Notes: generated by a model from the sequence alone, not told the origin. Shown: positions 29,182 through 39,513, counted from the first letter of the stretch. The stretch is DNA of 64,000 bases from Bacteroidota bacterium (GCA_018266875.1 JAFDZR010000014.1:101400-165399); one strand, 5' to 3'. Translations and numbers: made by a program.

Positions 29182-29905
29182 CGGATTTTTTTGCAAGCTC
29201 CTTAAAGTATTCCTTTCTGTATGTAAACACTTCCTTAATTGTTCCGACTATCACGGAAGGTCTTGCCCCTGTGGAAATTCCGTCCACTCTGGGAAGATGC
29301 ATTACTCCTACTTCCGTAACACTGTAATCAAGAAGATTTGCCTTCAGCATTATTTCCGCGTCAATGAATGCATCCACAGAATCTATTTTAATTTTTTTAA
29401 AAAGATCCGCTCTGAATAACTTGAATGCGCAGTCAATGTCCCAGTAATGTATATCAAAAACAAGTTTCAGAAGATAGTTGTAGCAGAGCGAAGTAAATTT
29501 TCTGTAAAGAGAATACTGCTTGTGCTTTCTGTATCCGACTACTATGTCAGTATATGGGAGCAGAGCTACGAATTTTTTCAGTTCCTCAAGATCGAACTGA
29601 TTATCACCGTCCGTATAAAATACGTAATCAAGTTTTGCGCTTGTAAATCCGTCCTTAAGAGTTGCTCCGTATCCCATGTTTTTCTTATGGTGTATGACTC
29701 TGACCTTTTCATATTCTACGGCAAGCTCATCCGCAACCTCACCTGTCTTATCCGGACTTCCGTCCTCTATGATAATGATTTCGTAATCCTTAAGTCTGAG
29801 TTCCTCAAGGACCTTCACAGCGGAGTCAACTACTTTTCCGATATTCTTTTCGTCATAGTATGCCGGAAAAAAAACGGAAAGCGATATACCTGAATTATCC
29901 TGCAT
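29171..29905 (-). CDS. Family 2 glycosyltransferase, polyprenyl-phosphate type
   Basis: The 244-residue GT-A protein begins LSVFFPAYYDEKNI and has EIIIIEDGSPDKTGEV and the DXD-like YTDGDNQFD motif of GT2 enzymes that move a sugar to dolichyl/undecaprenyl phosphate. DIDCAFKLFRADLF fits DPM1-like proteins. No C-terminal membrane helices are seen, as in short DPM1. It is last in a three-gene minus-strand operon; its ATG overlaps the epimerase stop by 11 bp. It would supply lipid-linked sugar for the GT-C enzyme encoded two genes upstream. Confidence 0.88.
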   Translation of the reverse strand: MQDNSGISLSVFFPAYYDEKNIGKVVDSAVKVLEELRLKDYEIIIIEDGSPDKTGEVADELAVEYEKVRVIHHKKNMGYGATLKDGFTSAKLDYVFYTDGDNQFDLEELKKFVALLPYTDIVVGYRKHKQYSLYRKFTSLCYNYLLKLVFDIHYWDIDCAFKLFRADLFKKIKIDSVDAFIDAEIMLKANLLDYSVTEVGVMHLPRVDGISTGARPSVIVGTIKEVFTYRKEYFKELAKKSATS

Positions 29906-30839
29906 TTGCTTTTTGCTGAATTAAATATTCGTAAGTTCTTTTCATACCTTTCTCAAGCGAAGTTTCAGGTTTCCATCCGAATGTAGCGGATACTTTTTTA
30001 TTATCAAGAATATTTACGGGCACGTCAAGCTTTCTTGCATTCTGATATTCCACTTTGATTTCCCTGCCCGATATTTTTTTTATTAATTCAAGTATTTCAT
30101 TCAGCGAATATCCATGACCGGTACTGAGATTGAATACCTTCTCTACCGATTCCTGATGAAGAGAATCCGCGAGTACTTTCACGGCATCTTTTATGTAAAT
30201 GTAATCCCTTACCACTTCTCCGTCACCCCAAATTTCGATCTTTTCATTGTTTATAACTTTATTAAGGAATACAGCGACGGCACCCTGAGATGCATTCGGG
30301 TTCTGTCGTTCTCCGTAAGGATTTGACAGACGGAATACAAAATATCTCTGCCCGTAAAGATAATTAAAAAGATAAAGATATTCCTCTATTGTTCTTTTGA
30401 TTATGCCGTATGAACATAAAGGACTTGAATAAAAATTTTCACTGACAGGCATTTCTTCAGGCATTCCGTAGACTGTTCCGCCGGATGAGAGAAAAATTAT
30501 TTTCTTTATTTTCAGGTTTACACATTCCCTGAAAAGTTTCAGGGATGAAATCAGATTTGTCTCAGCGTCGTATTCCGGGTTTTCGTTTGAAGAAGCAGGA
30601 AGAGTAGAGCTCACAAGATGGTAAACATAGTCAACTCCTTTCAGAGAGTTCAGCAGATCGACTTCATTGTTGAAATCACCTTCTATTATTTTTATTCTGT
30701 CAGAGAGATGGTCTAAGTTTTTCCTGGAAAAATTCAGTTTATCAAAAACCGTCACTTCATAACCGAGCTCGATCAGTCTATCGCAAAGATGTGAGCCGAT
30801 AAATCCGCCGCCGCCGTAAATTATGCATCTCTCTTTCAT
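29895..30839 (-). CDS. NAD-dependent nucleotide-sugar epimerase/dehydratase
   Basis: The 314-residue extended SDR has YGGGGFIGSHLCDRL (Rossmann) near the start, LSSGGTVYG, and the catalytic Y-x-x-x-K as YGIIKRTIE (about 145-153). FRLSNPYGERQNP and GDGEVVRDYIYIKDAV are typical of UDP-glucose 4-epimerase-like enzymes. The substrate cannot be read. It lies 13 bp after the GT-C gene and overlaps the GT2 gene downstream, so it probably makes the sugar nucleotide for that pathway. Confidence 0.88.
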   Translation of the reverse strand: MKERCIIYGGGGFIGSHLCDRLIELGYEVTVFDKLNFSRKNLDHLSDRIKIIEGDFNNEVDLLNSLKGVDYVYHLVSSTLPASSNENPEYDAETNLISSLKLFRECVNLKIKKIIFLSSGGTVYGMPEEMPVSENFYSSPLCSYGIIKRTIEEYLYLFNYLYGQRYFVFRLSNPYGERQNPNASQGAVAVFLNKVINNEKIEIWGDGEVVRDYIYIKDAVKVLADSLHQESVEKVFNLSTGHGYSLNEILELIKKISGREIKVEYQNARKLDVPVNILDNKKVSATFGWKPETSLEKGMKRTYEYLIQQKANAG

Positions 30840-30852
30840 TTACCCTGTAAAT

Positions 30853-32484
30853 TTATTTTTCTTTTTCGAATATAAACGCTCCGAACCTCTGATCAGGTGT
30901 GACTATCTTGTTAAGAAGTCTGTAAGTGCTGTCTTTTTCAAGCGTTTCAAGCTGCACATCATTCATCATATCCTTCGGTCTGTAACTGTAATGCGAATCC
31001 CAGACTATAATGGAGCCTGGCTTTGCATCTTTCAGGTTTTCTGTAATCAGACGCTTGAAATTTCCCGGTGAATTCCTGTAAGGTACGTCACTGTAAAACG
31101 GAATAAATGTATGATTGTAATATATATCCTTATCCTTGAGATCAAGAGTACTTAAATAATCGGAAGTCTGCTTTAGCGCTGTATTCTCTGCGGATAGAAC
31201 TTTCGGTTTAAAGCTCAGCATTAAATAAAATACTGATATGACTAAAAGTATCACGGAAAGTTTATTCAGATATTCAGTAACAGGTTCTTTTTTAATAAGT
31301 AAAATTACAAGAAATGATAAAGCAATTGTGAAGAACTTTAAGTATTCAGCTGTTTCAAGTAAAATAAATCCATTAGTTTCCTTTGACAGAAAAACAAGCG
31401 TTATGAATCCGAGTATGCCGGATAGAATATATGATGTCTTTCTGAATGAAGGCAGAGACAAGTTGTTCAGACCTATGGTCGCGAATACCGCAGCTATAGG
31501 AGAAATATGAAGAAGATATCTCCAGTTGCCGGGATTGGCTCCGTCGCTGAACATTGTCATCAGTTGAACAAAGAACACCGATGAGAATACAAGATAAAAA
31601 ATCCCGTATTTGGAAAGATATTCTTTTATCTTTGAAGTATCCGAGAAGAATCCGAAGAATCCGAAAAAGAACAGAAGAAGACTCACTGGTCCTACTATGA
31701 AAATATATACTATCAGATAATGAGAAATACCCTGTGACTTGTAACTGTAAACTGACAATGACATTACTTCAGTCAGGACGAACATGATATCACCTGTCTT
31801 TAAATATCCGAGGACATCATACAGCAATGGAAATACAGCAAGCAGAATTATTGCAGTATAATTTTTCTTTCTGAAATATATAACAGCAAAGATAATTATC
31901 AGCAGTGCAATTTCCTGTCTGACAGTAAATATGTATCCGCATAAAAGAGCAGAGATTGTAAAACTTTCTTGTTTATAAAGAATAAGAACCAAAAGTATCA
32001 GAAGACTTGTAAAGATCTCAGCGTATGACCTGAAAGAAAGATCGAAAAAAAGCGGCTGAACTGATAGCAGCAATGCTCCGAAATAAGCGTAACTGAACTT
32101 ATAGGTTTTTAAAAGTATGTAGGTAAAGTAAACAGCAAGGGAAGCAATGAAAGCATTCATGAGAAGCACGGCATTGTATCCGAACAGAGCAGGGACAACC
32201 ATGAAGATCTTGTATCCGGGTTTCGGTGAATTGCCGAGTATTACATAAGGATCATGCCAGAAGTTGAGCATATTGACATACTGACCGACTTCATCATCCT
32301 GATAGAAACCGAGAGAATATTTGCTGCTGATAAAATATATTAAAGTAAATAATGGAATGACCAGCCAGAAATATTTCGCAATTAAGGGATTGTCATCCAG
32401 AGAAGGTACATTTTTCTGTAACCTTACTGAAGTCCCTGATTTTGCAGTATTCTGTATATTTTTTTTAGATTCTTTTTTTGCCAT
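30853..32484 (-). CDS. Multi-pass GT-C-type glycosyltransferase (mannosyltransferase-like)
   Basis: The 543-residue protein has a Lys/Ser-rich cytoplasmic start, then about ten membrane helices. The first extracytoplasmic loop carries an acidic motif, YQDDEVGQY (about 75-83), placed where PMT/ArnT GT-C enzymes have their catalytic Asp/Glu. A soluble C-terminal part of about 110 residues follows the last helix (VWDSHYSYRP). It would transfer sugar from a polyprenyl-phosphate carrier on the outer face. It is first in the minus-strand operon with the epimerase and GT2. The acceptor is unknown. Confidence 0.82.
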   Translation of the reverse strand: MAKKESKKNIQNTAKSGTSVRLQKNVPSLDDNPLIAKYFWLVIPLFTLIYFISSKYSLGFYQDDEVGQYVNMLNFWHDPYVILGNSPKPGYKIFMVVPALFGYNAVLLMNAFIASLAVYFTYILLKTYKFSYAYFGALLLSVQPLFFDLSFRSYAEIFTSLLILLVLILYKQESFTISALLCGYIFTVRQEIALLIIIFAVIYFRKKNYTAIILLAVFPLLYDVLGYLKTGDIMFVLTEVMSLSVYSYKSQGISHYLIVYIFIVGPVSLLLFFFGFFGFFSDTSKIKEYLSKYGIFYLVFSSVFFVQLMTMFSDGANPGNWRYLLHISPIAAVFATIGLNNLSLPSFRKTSYILSGILGFITLVFLSKETNGFILLETAEYLKFFTIALSFLVILLIKKEPVTEYLNKLSVILLVISVFYLMLSFKPKVLSAENTALKQTSDYLSTLDLKDKDIYYNHTFIPFYSDVPYRNSPGNFKRLITENLKDAKPGSIIVWDSHYSYRPKDMMNDVQLETLEKDSTYRLLNKIVTPDQRFGAFIFEKEK

Positions 32485-32759
32485 AGGTAAGTTTCAAATA
32501 TATTAATATAAATCCGCAAATGAAATTTACTAAATTCGGCAACATAAATTCGCCTCTGAAAATCTAAGACTGAAAGATGTTCAGTCTCTGTGATTTATAT
32601 ATTTAAAAAGATTTATGGTATTAACAATCTTTCTTCTTAAAATTAAAAAACTGTGAGACTCAGAAGCTTTGAAATCCAGAGGCAAATTAACTCAGAACGA
32701 AACTGGTATTTATTTTTAAAAGGCATTTCTTTATAATTATCCAAATTAACGAAACGATC

Positions 32760-33191
32760 ATGTCAGAAGAAGAAACTGATCTCACTAAAAATGTAGAAAA
32801 AGGAGACGGCATTACTGTCATCCGGGGAAGCGGAATCTGCCGCGGCTGGAACGGCATTCATTACAAGACGGGAATGTCATCAAAAAATGTAGGATCTAAA
32901 GAACTTTCTATGAACGTCGCAACTATTCCTCCGGGCGGGATTGCTTACGCTCACATCCACGACGGGTTTGAGTTAATGCTTTATATTCTCGAAGGAAATG
33001 TAAGACACGAATACGGACCGGGATGTAAAAAAATCGTTGAGAATAAAGCGGGGGATTTTATTTTTATAGAATCAGGTGTTCCTCATGAAGTATTCAACAT
33101 GAGTGATACCGAACCTGTTGTAGCGGTAGTGGCAAGGTCAAGCGCTGATGAATGGGACAAGATCATTCCTTATGACAGGAATAGGGAATGA
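32760..33191 (+). CDS. Cupin-domain protein
   Basis: The 143-residue protein is a single cupin: motif 1 is PPGGIAYAHIHDGFELMLYILEG, split here into HIHDGFE and YILEG, and motif 2 is GDFIFIESGVPHEVFN. The His and Glu residues for one metal are present (HIH...E and H in PHEV). Such proteins can be sugar-phosphate isomerases, dioxygenases or ligand binders; the motifs do not say which. It is single, 275 bp from the divergent GT-C gene and 39 bp from the convergent YCF48 gene. Confidence 0.88.
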   Translation: MSEEETDLTKNVEKGDGITVIRGSGICRGWNGIHYKTGMSSKNVGSKELSMNVATIPPGGIAYAHIHDGFELMLYILEGNVRHEYGPGCKKIVENKAGDFIFIESGVPHEVFNMSDTEPVVAVVARSSADEWDKIIPYDRNRE

Positions 33192-33230
33192 TTCTGATCA
33201 TAAACGAAATTCTTATATTATTCTTAGAAT

Positions 33231-35354
33231 CTATTTGATGAGCATCATCTTTTTTGTATCTGAAATATTTCCATACTGAATTCTGTAAAAATATATTCCG
33301 CTTGAAAAATTATTTCCGTTGAATTCAACTGAATAGCTGCCTGCATTATGAAGCTTATCGACTAGCACCGCTATTTCATTTCCAATTATGTCATATACTT
33401 TCAATGATACATTTCCTGATGCCGGAACCTGATATTTTATTACTGTCTTCGGATTAAACGGATTCGGATAATTCTGTCCGAGTGAAAATGATCCGGGAAT
33501 GCTGCTGTATTCAATCCCTGCAAATGTTACACCGCCGTTTGAAGTTTTCATTATCCTTGCATAATATCCAACTGCATAACCAATATTGTCCGAAGAGAAA
33601 TAAATTGAATTGAAATCAGAATAACCGGGAATTACAGTTTTATACCAGTTTGCGCCGGAGTTTGTCGTTTTAAATATATAATTATTGTAACTTGAGATAT
33701 AAGCGGTTCTGTCATCATTCTTTGCTATATGAATTTCACTCAGTTTGAGATTAGTGCCGGGAATTCCGCTGCTCTGCTGAGTCCAGTTCAGTCCGCCGTT
33801 TTCAGTTCTTATAATAGTGTTGTAATCCCCTACAGCCCAGCCTTTATTTTCATCAGAAAATTTAACTGAATAATAGGTTGCGCCCGTTCCGCCCTGCTGG
33901 TCAGTCCAGGTATTCCCGCCGTTGGTTGTTTTAACAAGTTTCCCGAATCTTCCTCCGGCCCAACCTGTATTTTCATTTATGAAAAACACCGAATACATCC
34001 AGGGATAATTCAGACTGCTGGTCCAGTTAGCGCCTCCGTTTACGGTTCTTATGATCCCGTTATCTCCGGCAACCCAGCCGGTATTATTGTCAATGAAAAA
34101 AACGTTGAATAAATTATCAAAAGTACCGGAGTTCTGGATCTGCCATGCCTCACCTCCGCTGACAGTCCTGATAATTCTGCCGTTATGTCCCACGATCCAT
34201 CCGTTATTCTGATCAGCAAAAAATACGTCTATCAATAGATCATTTACAATCCCCTGTCCGGATATTTTCCACTGATTTCCTCCGTTAGTGGTTTTATAGA
34301 TTGATCCGCCGCTTCCTGCCGTCCATCCGGTCATGTCATCCGTAAAATAAACAGACCAGAGATCCGCATATAAAGGAATTGAACTGAAATATGTTTCCCA
34401 GTTCGCTCCGCCGTTCTCAGTTTTTAAAAGAGTACCTTCGAATCCAGCAATCCAGCAGATATTTCCTGCCTCATCATAAGTATCAATGCGGCTGAATTTA
34501 GCCAAACTGTTTGCAACTCCGCTTATCTGTGTTGACCAGTTTATCCCGCTGTTAGTGGTTTTGATTATTGTATTGTAATCCCCTACAGCCCAGCCGGTGT
34601 TTTCATTTATGAATTTCATGGAATAGTAAGTGGCGCCGGTCCCGCTGTTCTGTGGAGTCCAGGTATTTCCCCCGTTTATGGTTTTATAGATTTTTCCGAA
34701 TCTTACTCCCGCCCAGCCGGTGTATGCATTTATAAAATCTACAGAATAAACCCATGGCTCATTTAAGGAAACTGACCAGACATCACCACCGTTTGTAGTT
34801 CTGAAAATTCCTGCGTCTCCGGAAAGATATCCTGTTTCAGAATCAATAAATCTTATTTCAAAAATATTATCAAGATTTCCTGTAGTCTGAGTGAACCAGC
34901 TGGTTCCGCCGTTTGTGGTCTTTCTGACTGTTCCGTTGTGACCGGCGATCCAGCCTGTTAAATTATTAATGAAATGTACATCGATAAGATTAAAATTTGT
35001 CCCTGCATACTGCTGTGTCCATGTGTCCCCTCCGTCTGTGGTTCTGATGACTGTTCCAGAATTACCGACAGCCCAGCCTGTCTGTTCATCTGCAAATGAA
35101 ACCGACCACAGATATGAAGCAGAAGCGTTATTGATATTCTTCTCCCAGCTGTTACCGGAATCAGTGGATTTAAAAATATATCCGTTTCCTCCGGCGCCGT
35201 AGACTACACTGGAACTTACAAAGTCCAGTCCGTTAATGTCTTCAGAATTATTTATGCTGAACCAGGATGACTGCGGGAATAAATTATCCGACGAAAAAAA
35301 TATAATAATTATGGAAAGAAGAGTAATTAAGTATGATGAAAGTTTAGTTCTCAT
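33231..35354 (-). CDS. T9SS-exported protein with 14 YCF48/BNR-type repeats
   Basis: The 707-residue protein has a signal peptide (about 1-28), 14 repeats of about 40-45 residues with the pattern (V.F.....GW..G..G.I..T..GG..W), and a type A T9SS sorting domain (623-707). The count fits two seven-bladed propellers. Repeats 2-7 match 8-13 in order, for example GWAVGDYNTIIKT in repeat 6 and GWAVGDYNTIIRT in repeat 12, so a six-repeat block duplicated. YCF48-like proteins are known from photosystem II assembly, but secreted versions such as this one are only surface proteins of unknown role. A strong Shine-Dalgarno site is at 35363-35368. Confidence 0.9.
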   Translation of the reverse strand: MRTKLSSYLITLLSIIIIFFSSDNLFPQSSWFSINNSEDINGLDFVSSSVVYGAGGNGYIFKSTDSGNSWEKNINNASASYLWSVSFADEQTGWAVGNSGTVIRTTDGGDTWTQQYAGTNFNLIDVHFINNLTGWIAGHNGTVRKTTNGGTSWFTQTTGNLDNIFEIRFIDSETGYLSGDAGIFRTTNGGDVWSVSLNEPWVYSVDFINAYTGWAGVRFGKIYKTINGGNTWTPQNSGTGATYYSMKFINENTGWAVGDYNTIIKTTNSGINWSTQISGVANSLAKFSRIDTYDEAGNICWIAGFEGTLLKTENGGANWETYFSSIPLYADLWSVYFTDDMTGWTAGSGGSIYKTTNGGNQWKISGQGIVNDLLIDVFFADQNNGWIVGHNGRIIRTVSGGEAWQIQNSGTFDNLFNVFFIDNNTGWVAGDNGIIRTVNGGANWTSSLNYPWMYSVFFINENTGWAGGRFGKLVKTTNGGNTWTDQQGGTGATYYSVKFSDENKGWAVGDYNTIIRTENGGLNWTQQSSGIPGTNLKLSEIHIAKNDDRTAYISSYNNYIFKTTNSGANWYKTVIPGYSDFNSIYFSSDNIGYAVGYYARIMKTSNGGVTFAGIEYSSIPGSFSLGQNYPNPFNPKTVIKYQVPASGNVSLKVYDIIGNEIAVLVDKLHNAGSYSVEFNGNNFSSGIYFYRIQYGNISDTKKMMLIK

Positions 35355-35362
35355 ATTGTTTG

Positions 35363-35368
35363 CCTCCT
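35363..35368 (-). promoter_or_regulatory. Shine-Dalgarno site of the YCF48 gene
   Basis: AGGAGG on the minus strand, eight bases before the ATG at 35354. It fixes that start. Such a strong site is rare in this window. Confidence 0.85.
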
Positions 35369-35561
35369 GCCTGTTACTTTTGATATATCCAATTTAAGCT
35401 ATTTTTTTTTTTAAAACAACACCCGGCTCAGTAAAGAATTTTAAATTTTAATTGGCAGATGCTGGATGTGCAGTGTTCAAAAAAGATTACCTGAAAATTT
35501 TAACTTTATTAATAAAATGTTTTACGTTAATTTTTTATTTATCAATTAATTAAATTAAATT

Positions 35562-36998
35562 ATGTCCGGGAAAAAAAGTGAAATGAACGTGGAGACACAT
35601 TTTTTTGATGATGTCTGCAGCTATTTTGACAAAGCTGCGGAATTTCTTGATCATCCGTCGGGATTGCTGAATCAGATCAGAAGATGCAACAGCATTTATC
35701 ATTTCAGTTTTCCTCTGAGAACCGATGACGGTAATTTCGAAGTCCTTGAGGCGTGGAGGATTGAACATTCACACCACAAGACTCCGGTAAAGGGCGGGAT
35801 CAGATACAGTATGATGGTAAATGAAGACGAAGTAAAAGCCCTTTCCGCGCTGATGACTTACAAATGCGCAGTTGTAGATGTTCCTTTCGGCGGAGCAAAA
35901 GGCGGAATAAGGATCAACCCAAGAAAATATTCCGAAAAGCAGCTTGAAAATATTACAAGAAGATATACATCGGAATTGATTAAAAAAAATCTAATTGGTC
36001 CCGGAATTGACGTTCCGGCTCCTGATTACGGAACAGGCGAAAGGGAAATGTCATGGATCGCAGATACATATGCGACATTCAATCCAGGTCAGATAGACGC
36101 TTTTGCATGTGTCACAGGAAAGCCGCTCAGTCAGCAGGGAATCAGAGGAAGAAGGGAAGCTACCGGAAGAGGAGTGTTTTTCGGATTAAGAGAAGCTGTG
36201 AACATTGAAGAGGACATGAAAAAACTTGGAATGACCAAAGGCATGGAAGGGAAAAGAATCATTCTTCAGGGTCTCGGTAATGTCGGATATTATACCGGAA
36301 TAAACTGCATGGAAGCAGGAGCTCTTATAACTGTAATTGCCGAATTCGAAGGCGCAATTATGAATCCAAAAGGACTCAACGTAGAGGAAGTGTTTGAACA
36401 CAGAAAATCAACCGGAAGCATTCTGGATTTTAAAGGCGCAACCAATATTAAGAATACTGCCGAGGCACTTGAACTCGAATGCGACATTCTTATTCCTGCG
36501 GCGCTGGAAAATCAGATCACTTTGGAAAATGCGCCGAGGATCAAAGCTAAAATTATCGGTGAAGCTGCAAACGGACCGGTTACTCCGGAAGCTGAAAAAA
36601 TAATGTCAGAAAAAGGCATTATGATTATTCCCGATCTTTATCTTAATGCAGGAGGCGTAACTGTTTCGTATTTTGAATGGCTGAAAAATCTTTCGCATGT
36701 ATCATTCGGAAGAATGGGAAAGAGATATGAAGAGCTTGCCAATCTTAACTTTGTTAACGTACTCGAAGAGATAAGCAGTTTCGAACTTACCAAAAAGCAG
36801 AGAGCAATTCTGATCAGAGGCGCAAGCGAAGTGGAACTTGTAGATTCAGGACTTGAAGAGACAATGATGACAGCATATCATGAGATCAGAGACATAAAGG
36901 TAAAGGATGCAAAAATTGATTCATTGAGGACTGCAGCATTTATCAGCGCAATAAACAAGATCGCAATTTCATATGAGAATCTTGGTGTGTTTCCGTAA
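35562..36998 (+). CDS. gdhA: Glutamate dehydrogenase
   Basis: The 478-residue protein has the ELFV dehydrogenase signature, [10 protein letters not shown] with the catalytic Lys, [10 protein letters not shown] and [14 protein letters not shown]. The NAD(P) domain has [12 protein letters not shown], and [10 protein letters not shown] and [13 protein letters not shown] follow. It interconverts glutamate and 2-oxoglutarate plus ammonia. Cofactor preference was not determined. Length is somewhat longer than the 410-450 usual for bacterial hexameric types, with a C-terminal helix. It is divergent from the YCF48 gene with a 207-bp gap. Confidence 0.95.
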   Translation: MSGKKSEMNVETHFFDDVCSYFDKAAEFLDHPSGLLNQIRRCNSIYHFSFPLRTDDGNFEVLEAWRIEHSHHKTPVKGGIRYSMMVNEDEVKALSALMTYKCAVVDVPFGGAKGGIRINPRKYSEKQLENITRRYTSELIKKNLIGPGIDVPAPDYGTGEREMSWIADTYATFNPGQIDAFACVTGKPLSQQGIRGRREATGRGVFFGLREAVNIEEDMKKLGMTKGMEGKRIILQGLGNVGYYTGINCMEAGALITVIAEFEGAIMNPKGLNVEEVFEHRKSTGSILDFKGATNIKNTAEALELECDILIPAALENQITLENAPRIKAKIIGEAANGPVTPEAEKIMSEKGIMIIPDLYLNAGGVTVSYFEWLKNLSHVSFGRMGKRYEELANLNFVNVLEEISSFELTKKQRAILIRGASEVELVDSGLEETMMTAYHEIRDIKVKDAKIDSLRTAAFISAINKIAISYENLGVFP

Positions 36999-37180
36999 AA
37001 TTTTTATTTCCGGAAAATATATATTTCCGCTCTGAAACTGTTTAGACGTTTTTTGCTGTTAGAAAAGCATTAAATTAATTTTAAATTAATATAGTGTCAG
37101 GCAGATTTTGAATTTTTGCAACTCAAATTTAAAATTGATTATACACATTAATATATATAATTTAATAAATCCCAAAACAC

Positions 37181-37187
37181 AAGGAGG
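37181..37187 (+). promoter_or_regulatory. Shine-Dalgarno-like AAGGAGG before the HNH gene
   Basis: A perfect AAGGAGG lies 15 bases before the ATG at 37203. The spacing is longer than usual, so its role in starting the frame-shifted HNH gene is unsure. Confidence 0.6.
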
Positions 37188-37202
37188 TCGTCTTCTACGA
37201 AC

Positions 37203-37738
37203 ATGAGAATAAACATACTTATAACTACCGCTATAATAATTTAAACGGTAAGGTCCTGGTTCTAAATCAGAATTATGAACCGCTGACTATTTGCAATGTT
37301 AGAAGAGCGATAATCCTTATATACCTGGGTAAGGCTGAGTCTATATACTGCCTTGAAGAGAAAAGAATTTACAGCGTCAACAGAAGTTTTGAATATCCGA
37401 GCATTGTAAGACTGGTTTTTTTCGTAAGAGTTCCTTTTAAAAAGATCATCCTTTCCAGAAAAAATATACTAAGAAGAGATAATCACCGCTGTCAGTACTG
37501 CGGAGTAACTTCAAACCTTACGGTGGATCACGTACTGCCCAAATCAAGGGGCGGAGAGGACAGCTGGGAAAACCTTACAACTGCCTGTATTAAATGCAAC
37601 AATAAAAAAGGGAACAGGACACCGGAAGAAGCGAAACTTGAACTCATTAATATTCCGAAAAGACCTTCTCACATAACTTTTATCAAGAATTTTGCCGGAA
37701 GAATCGATGAGGGCTGGAAACCGTATCTGTATATGTAA
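37203..37738 (+). pseudogene. HNH endonuclease with a -1 frame break directly after the start codon
   Basis: The open frame ending at 37738 encodes an HNH endonuclease with CQYCG and [14 protein letters not shown]...N...C.KCN, the zinc and catalytic core, and a family N-terminus [12 protein letters not shown]. It has no in-frame ATG/GTG/TTG until a GTG inside the HNH motif (37523). A plausible ATG at 37203 is one base out of frame. Adding one G after it would give M-E-N-K-H-T-Y and restore about 178 residues. As the rest is intact, this may be a sequencing error, a recent mutation, or unusual initiation. The ATG as it stands encodes a 13-residue peptide before a stop. Confidence 0.75.
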
Positions 37739-37989
37739 TATTGTTTGAACGGTCCCTCAAATGTTCCGGATCAGGTTTTGTTTCAATGTTTATTCGATTT
37801 AAAGCTTCATAATTTCCTTTGTAGTTCATGTATCGCTGTTTTTTTAAATGTATTTATTATCGGTCCGGAATATGTCCCGGCATTCTGATAAATCTTTTAA
37901 TCTCTGAAAAATAATTTATACCAAAACAAAGAAATGTCATTCCTGAAAAATTTTATTCTTTAACAAATCATTAAACATCAAATCAAATT

Positions 37990-39483
37990 ATGCTTAAATA
38001 CAGATTGTTCATTAACGGTGAGTTCTGTGAATCCGATGACAAAAAAACTTTTAAATCAACAGATCCATTCAGCGGTGAAGAGATAGCTGAAATTTCAGAA
38101 GCAGGAGTTTCCGATACCGTAAAAGCAGTATCAGCCGCAAGAAAAGCTTTCGACAGCGGTGTCTGGAGCGGACTTCCCGGAGAAGAAAGAGGAAGAATTA
38201 TAAAGCAGATCGTTGACAAAATAAATGAGAATGCCGAAAAGCTGACAGAACTGGAAGTCAGGGATTCGGGATCCACAGTCAGAAAAGCCGGAGAAGATGT
38301 TTTTCTCTCCGCTAAAAGTCTGAATTATTTTTCGAAAATTGCTTCAACGGATTTTACGGAAAATATCGCCGGTCTTTCAAAGGAAGGAGTCAGCAGAAAT
38401 TTAGTTAAATACGAACCGGTCGGAGTTTGCGCTCTTATTACTCCCTGGAACTTCCCTCTTAAAATGGCGATCTGGAAACTTGGTCCCGCGCTTGCCGCAG
38501 GTAATACCGTTATACTCAAACCGGCAATGGAAACTTCTGTTACTGCTTGTGAACTTGCCCGACTCATAAGCGAAACGGACATGCCGAAAGGTGTTGTAAA
38601 TATCATTACCGGAAAAGGAAGCGTGATAGGGACTGAACTTGTGAATAATCCCGATGTAGATAAAGTCGGATTCACCGGCTCAACTGAAGTAGGAAAGACC
38701 ATAATGCAGAATGCATCTTCAAATCTGAAAAAGATAACACTTGAATGCGGCGGAAAATCGGCTAATATTGTTCTCGATGATGCAGACATTGAAATGAGCA
38801 TAGACGGAGCGATATATGCTGCATTCTATCATCAGGGTCAGTGCTGCGAAGGCGGAACCAGACTTCTTGTTCATGAGAAAATATTTGACAGATTCATATC
38901 TGGTCTTAAAGCCAAAATTGAAAGAATGAAGATCGGCGATCCTAAAGACAAATCAGTAACTGTCGGACCGGTTGTAAATAAATATCAGTTTGATACAGTA
39001 ATGAATTATATAAAAACAGGAATTGAAGAAGGCGCAGAAATCCTAACGGGCGGAAAGCAGTTCGGTGATTCCGGTTTAATGATAGAGCCGACTGTATTTG
39101 TAAATGTCGATAACAAAATGAAGATCGCCCGGGAAGAGATCTTCGGACCTGTGCTTGTTGTTATTAAATTCAAAGATGATGATGAAGCTGTTGCGATTGC
39201 AAATGATTCCATTTATGGACTGGCAGGCGGAGTATGGTCGGGAAACGACGAAAGAGCAATGGCAGTTGCCGACAGAATGAGAACAGGAACAGTCTGGATA
39301 AATGAATATCATCTGATGAGTGACAGAGCTCCTTTCGGCGGATACAAACAGAGCGGGATCGGAAGAGAATTCGGATCCGAAGGAATAAAAGAGTATATGG
39401 AAGCAAAACACATTCATATAGACGAAATAAAAGACAGAACCAAAAAACCATGGTACAGAACAGTTGTGCCAAAAGATCTGTAA
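37990..39483 (+). CDS. Aldehyde dehydrogenase (ALDH superfamily)
   Basis: The 497-residue protein begins KYRLFINGEFCES and has ITPWNFPLKMAIWKLGPAL, GFTGSTEVGK, catalytic Glu in LECGGKSAN and catalytic Cys in HQGQCCEGGTRL. The C-terminus has PFGGYKQSGIGREFG. These place it with NAD(P)-dependent ALDHs of the betaine/phenylacetaldehyde type. The aldehyde is unknown. It lies in a plus-strand group with a GNAT, an unknown Rossmann protein and nuoM, which could be a shared operon (gap to GNAT 30 bp). Confidence 0.94.
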   Translation: MLKYRLFINGEFCESDDKKTFKSTDPFSGEEIAEISEAGVSDTVKAVSAARKAFDSGVWSGLPGEERGRIIKQIVDKINENAEKLTELEVRDSGSTVRKAGEDVFLSAKSLNYFSKIASTDFTENIAGLSKEGVSRNLVKYEPVGVCALITPWNFPLKMAIWKLGPALAAGNTVILKPAMETSVTACELARLISETDMPKGVVNIITGKGSVIGTELVNNPDVDKVGFTGSTEVGKTIMQNASSNLKKITLECGGKSANIVLDDADIEMSIDGAIYAAFYHQGQCCEGGTRLLVHEKIFDRFISGLKAKIERMKIGDPKDKSVTVGPVVNKYQFDTVMNYIKTGIEEGAEILTGGKQFGDSGLMIEPTVFVNVDNKMKIAREEIFGPVLVVIKFKDDDEAVAIANDSIYGLAGGVWSGNDERAMAVADRMRTGTVWINEYHLMSDRAPFGGYKQSGIGREFGSEGIKEYMEAKHIHIDEIKDRTKKPWYRTVVPKDL

Positions 39484-39513
39484 CTATTTTTTTTAAAATT
39501 TTACTTTTAAGTA

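Noticed and set aside
37203-37244. Programmed -1 frameshift at the 13-codon frame before the HNH gene
   Set aside because: No slippery heptamer of the X XXY YYZ kind lies before the TAA; a missing base after the ATG explains it better.
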